Source of the DNA: Candidatus Gastranaerophilales bacterium
GTDB taxonomy: Bacteria; Cyanobacteriota; Vampirovibrionia; Gastranaerophilales; Gastranaerophilaceae
DNA length: 32,381 nt
Assembly: GCA_944323635.1 (NCBI GenBank)
Contig: CALUTH010000007.1
Location: 1-32,381, forward strand
Direction: 5' to 3'
Of the stretch, positions 31,034-32,381 are shown piece after piece. The translations under genes and the position numbers were made by a program. The notes beneath the pieces are model-generated. The model was not told where the DNA came from, ran no database searches, and was given only the letters and a program-made list of their open reading frames with translations. How positions within the stretch are numbered: position 1 is the first letter of the stretch; each line of letters begins with the position of its first letter.

Positions 31034-31951
31034 ATGATTAACTACGATGATTTATTGAAGAAAATTCCTAAGGTCAAAAAAATTCTTGATGACGGGGCAA
31101 ACACAAACCTTTATCACTATACAAAACCCGAAAAGCTGTTGAGTATTCTGGAATCCGGTACTATAAGATTTTCCAATGCGCTTTATTTGAATGATAAAGA
31201 GGAGGTTACATACTCGTATAAACTGATTGTAAGTCTTATCAATGAAATGAAAGGGTTGAATGAAGAGCTGTTTTCAAAGATTAAAGAGTACTTTTATAAA
31301 AAATACAAAAATATAATTGACGGGGATGACAATTTTTTAAACAAATATGAATATTATACAATTTCGTTCTCTACAGACAGCGATAACCTTACTCTCTGGA
31401 ATAATTATTCCAAGGGGCAGACATATACCGGTTATAATATCGGGTTTTGTAAAAAAGACCTGATTGACGACATGGAACGGCAGGGGTTTAAATCTGTTTA
31501 CGGCAATATTATTTATAATCAGGATGTACAAATTACCGTATTAAAACTGATTTTTGATAAATGGAACAAACAGTATGAAAAACTGCTGACCTGCAGAAAA
31601 ACCGCAAAAAATAATGAAAAATTGCAGGATACACTCTTTGAACTGATTGATATTTTAAGTATTATAAGTTTGTTTTTTAAAAACCCGTATTTCAGAGACG
31701 AAAAAGAATACCGGATAATATTTATCAGCCATTTCAGTACAAACACGTATAAACAAACAAAGATATTTGAAAAGAACGGGTTGTTTATTCCGTATATTGA
31801 ATACAGATTTTTGAAACGTACGGTAAGTTCAATAAATATAGGTCCTACACTGGATGAGAATATTTTTTACACAAGCACCTGCCGTATGCTTGCCAATTTC
31901 GGGTACGAAAAGAAAACGATAAACCGGTCTAAAATTCCTTTAAGGTATTGA
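31034..31951 (+). CDS. DUF2971 domain protein
   Basis: This 305-aa protein carries typical DUF2971 features: NLYHYTKPEKLLSILESGTI and RFSNALYLNDKEEV at residues 25-60, YYTISFSTDSDNLTLWNNYS at about 107-126, TGYNIGFCK, and DEKEYRIIF near 228-236. The H-Y-T...L..IL pattern is reminiscent of the ADP-ribosyltransferase-like fold, but I have not verified that for this family. DUF2971 proteins are often accessory genes of unknown job, and some occur near defence genes. Here no restriction, toxin or phage gene is adjacent, so a defence role is not supported by context. Confidence 0.85.
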   Translation: MINYDDLLKKIPKVKKILDDGANTNLYHYTKPEKLLSILESGTIRFSNALYLNDKEEVTYSYKLIVSLINEMKGLNEELFSKIKEYFYKKYKNIIDGDDNFLNKYEYYTISFSTDSDNLTLWNNYSKGQTYTGYNIGFCKKDLIDDMERQGFKSVYGNIIYNQDVQITVLKLIFDKWNKQYEKLLTCRKTAKNNEKLQDTLFELIDILSIISLFFKNPYFRDEKEYRIIFISHFSTNTYKQTKIFEKNGLFIPYIEYRFLKRTVSSINIGPTLDENIFYTSTCRMLANFGYEKKTINRSKIPLRY

Positions 31952-32381
31952 TGTTTAATTATTTAAAGGCGCTGTTTATACAGATTTAATGCACGGGGAA
32001 AGACTAAAGGCGGCAATAAATGTTATTGTCAATCGGGCGGAGTCTACTGCTGTCCCGAATAAATTTCAAATTTATTTTTTCTATTTTTCTACAGTCACTT
32101 AACGAAACAATGGCAGGGCAAAATTTGTCTTGTTCGGCGGCGATAAACGGGTCTGCACGGCAAGGCTCACCGCCTTGACCGTTCCGCCCTCTGCCGCCTC
32201 ACGCTGTCTGAGCGCAGCGAGTTATTTTGCCTTGGGTTGAGTTTAGAGAGGGGTAAATGGAGTTGTGTTACTCCTGCTTCCTTTATCCAAGTTTCTTTCT
32301 TTTGTCATCGCAATAAAGCGGATTGCGAGCAGAACGACCGCTTTGCAGAGGGTGAAAGCGTGAGCGTACCCGTTTATCGCA
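31952..32381. repeat. Gene-free right end with repeat-like GC-rich segment
   Basis: No gene is supported. GCAAAAT near 32117 and ATTTTGC near 32224 form a long-range inverted pair around a GC-rich core. CTGTCTGAG is shared with the region at 23907-24283. GGGGTAAATGG at 32250-32260 is a short member of the C-run family in reverse orientation. Position and composition suggest an intergenic repeat block continuing beyond the window. Confidence 0.45.

Noticed and set aside
31034-31951. Phage-defence system around the DUF2971 protein
   Set aside because: No restriction, nuclease, toxin or phage gene is nearby on either side; only a gene-free repeat-rich block follows.

Overview
The window is a stretch of low-GC bacterial chromosome with short operons on both strands, one tRNA gene, no rRNA, no CRISPR array and no intact mobile element. 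The mix of genes fits a gut-type, host-associated lineage such as Candidatus Gastranaerophilales (Melainabacteria, a non-photosynthetic sister group of Cyanobacteria): multi-domain REC/histidine-kinase proteins, many lineage-specific secreted proteins, a flagellar cap gene, a cyanobacteria-like short repeat in a secreted protein, and UUG/GUG starts beside ATG. This placement is inference from gene content, not from a marker-gene tree.

Layout. 0.36-3.2 kb: anhydro-muropeptide recycling (anmK) faces a small secreted protein and an overlapping pair of a nonulosonate cytidylyltransferase and hpt. 3.2-7.7 kb: signalling, with a candidate small RNA, a REC-histidine kinase, a SEC-C protein and an HD-GYP-like protein. 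7.7-10.3 kb: a secreted protein coupled to deoC, then two exported proteins divergent from a small XRE regulator. 10.4-13.9 kb: a tightly overlapping operon of hybrid sensor kinase, LuxR-type response regulator and a 410-aa protein of unknown function. 14.2-16.7 kb: a large exported protein and a divergent HTH/small-protein pair with strong palindromes. 16.8-22.4 kb: metabolism, with mazG, proB, hom-thrC and panD, plus a ParD-type antitoxin whose ParE partner is a frameshifted remnant. 22.4-27 kb: a putative HExxH metallopeptidase, a secreted repeat protein, tRNA-Asp with a duplicated 3' end, a decayed MFS transporter and a DUF378 membrane protein. 27-32.4 kb: a LysR regulator coupled to pgeF, an unknown protein, a very short FliD and a DUF2971 protein.

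Two window-wide patterns stand out. First, housekeeping genes mostly have good Shine-Dalgarno sites, while a set made mainly of regulators (HD-GYP, hybrid kinase, two HTH proteins, LysR) and two secreted proteins has a -10 box ending only 6-7 nt before the start codon. Several of these also have a matching -35 at 16-18 bp. They are therefore probably leaderless transcripts. Second, the intergenic regions carry a dispersed repeat family with units of about 50-55 bp ending in ATTTACCCC(C)n, sometimes in tandem arrays, and a separate short palindrome GGTAAATC-NNN-GATTTACC.
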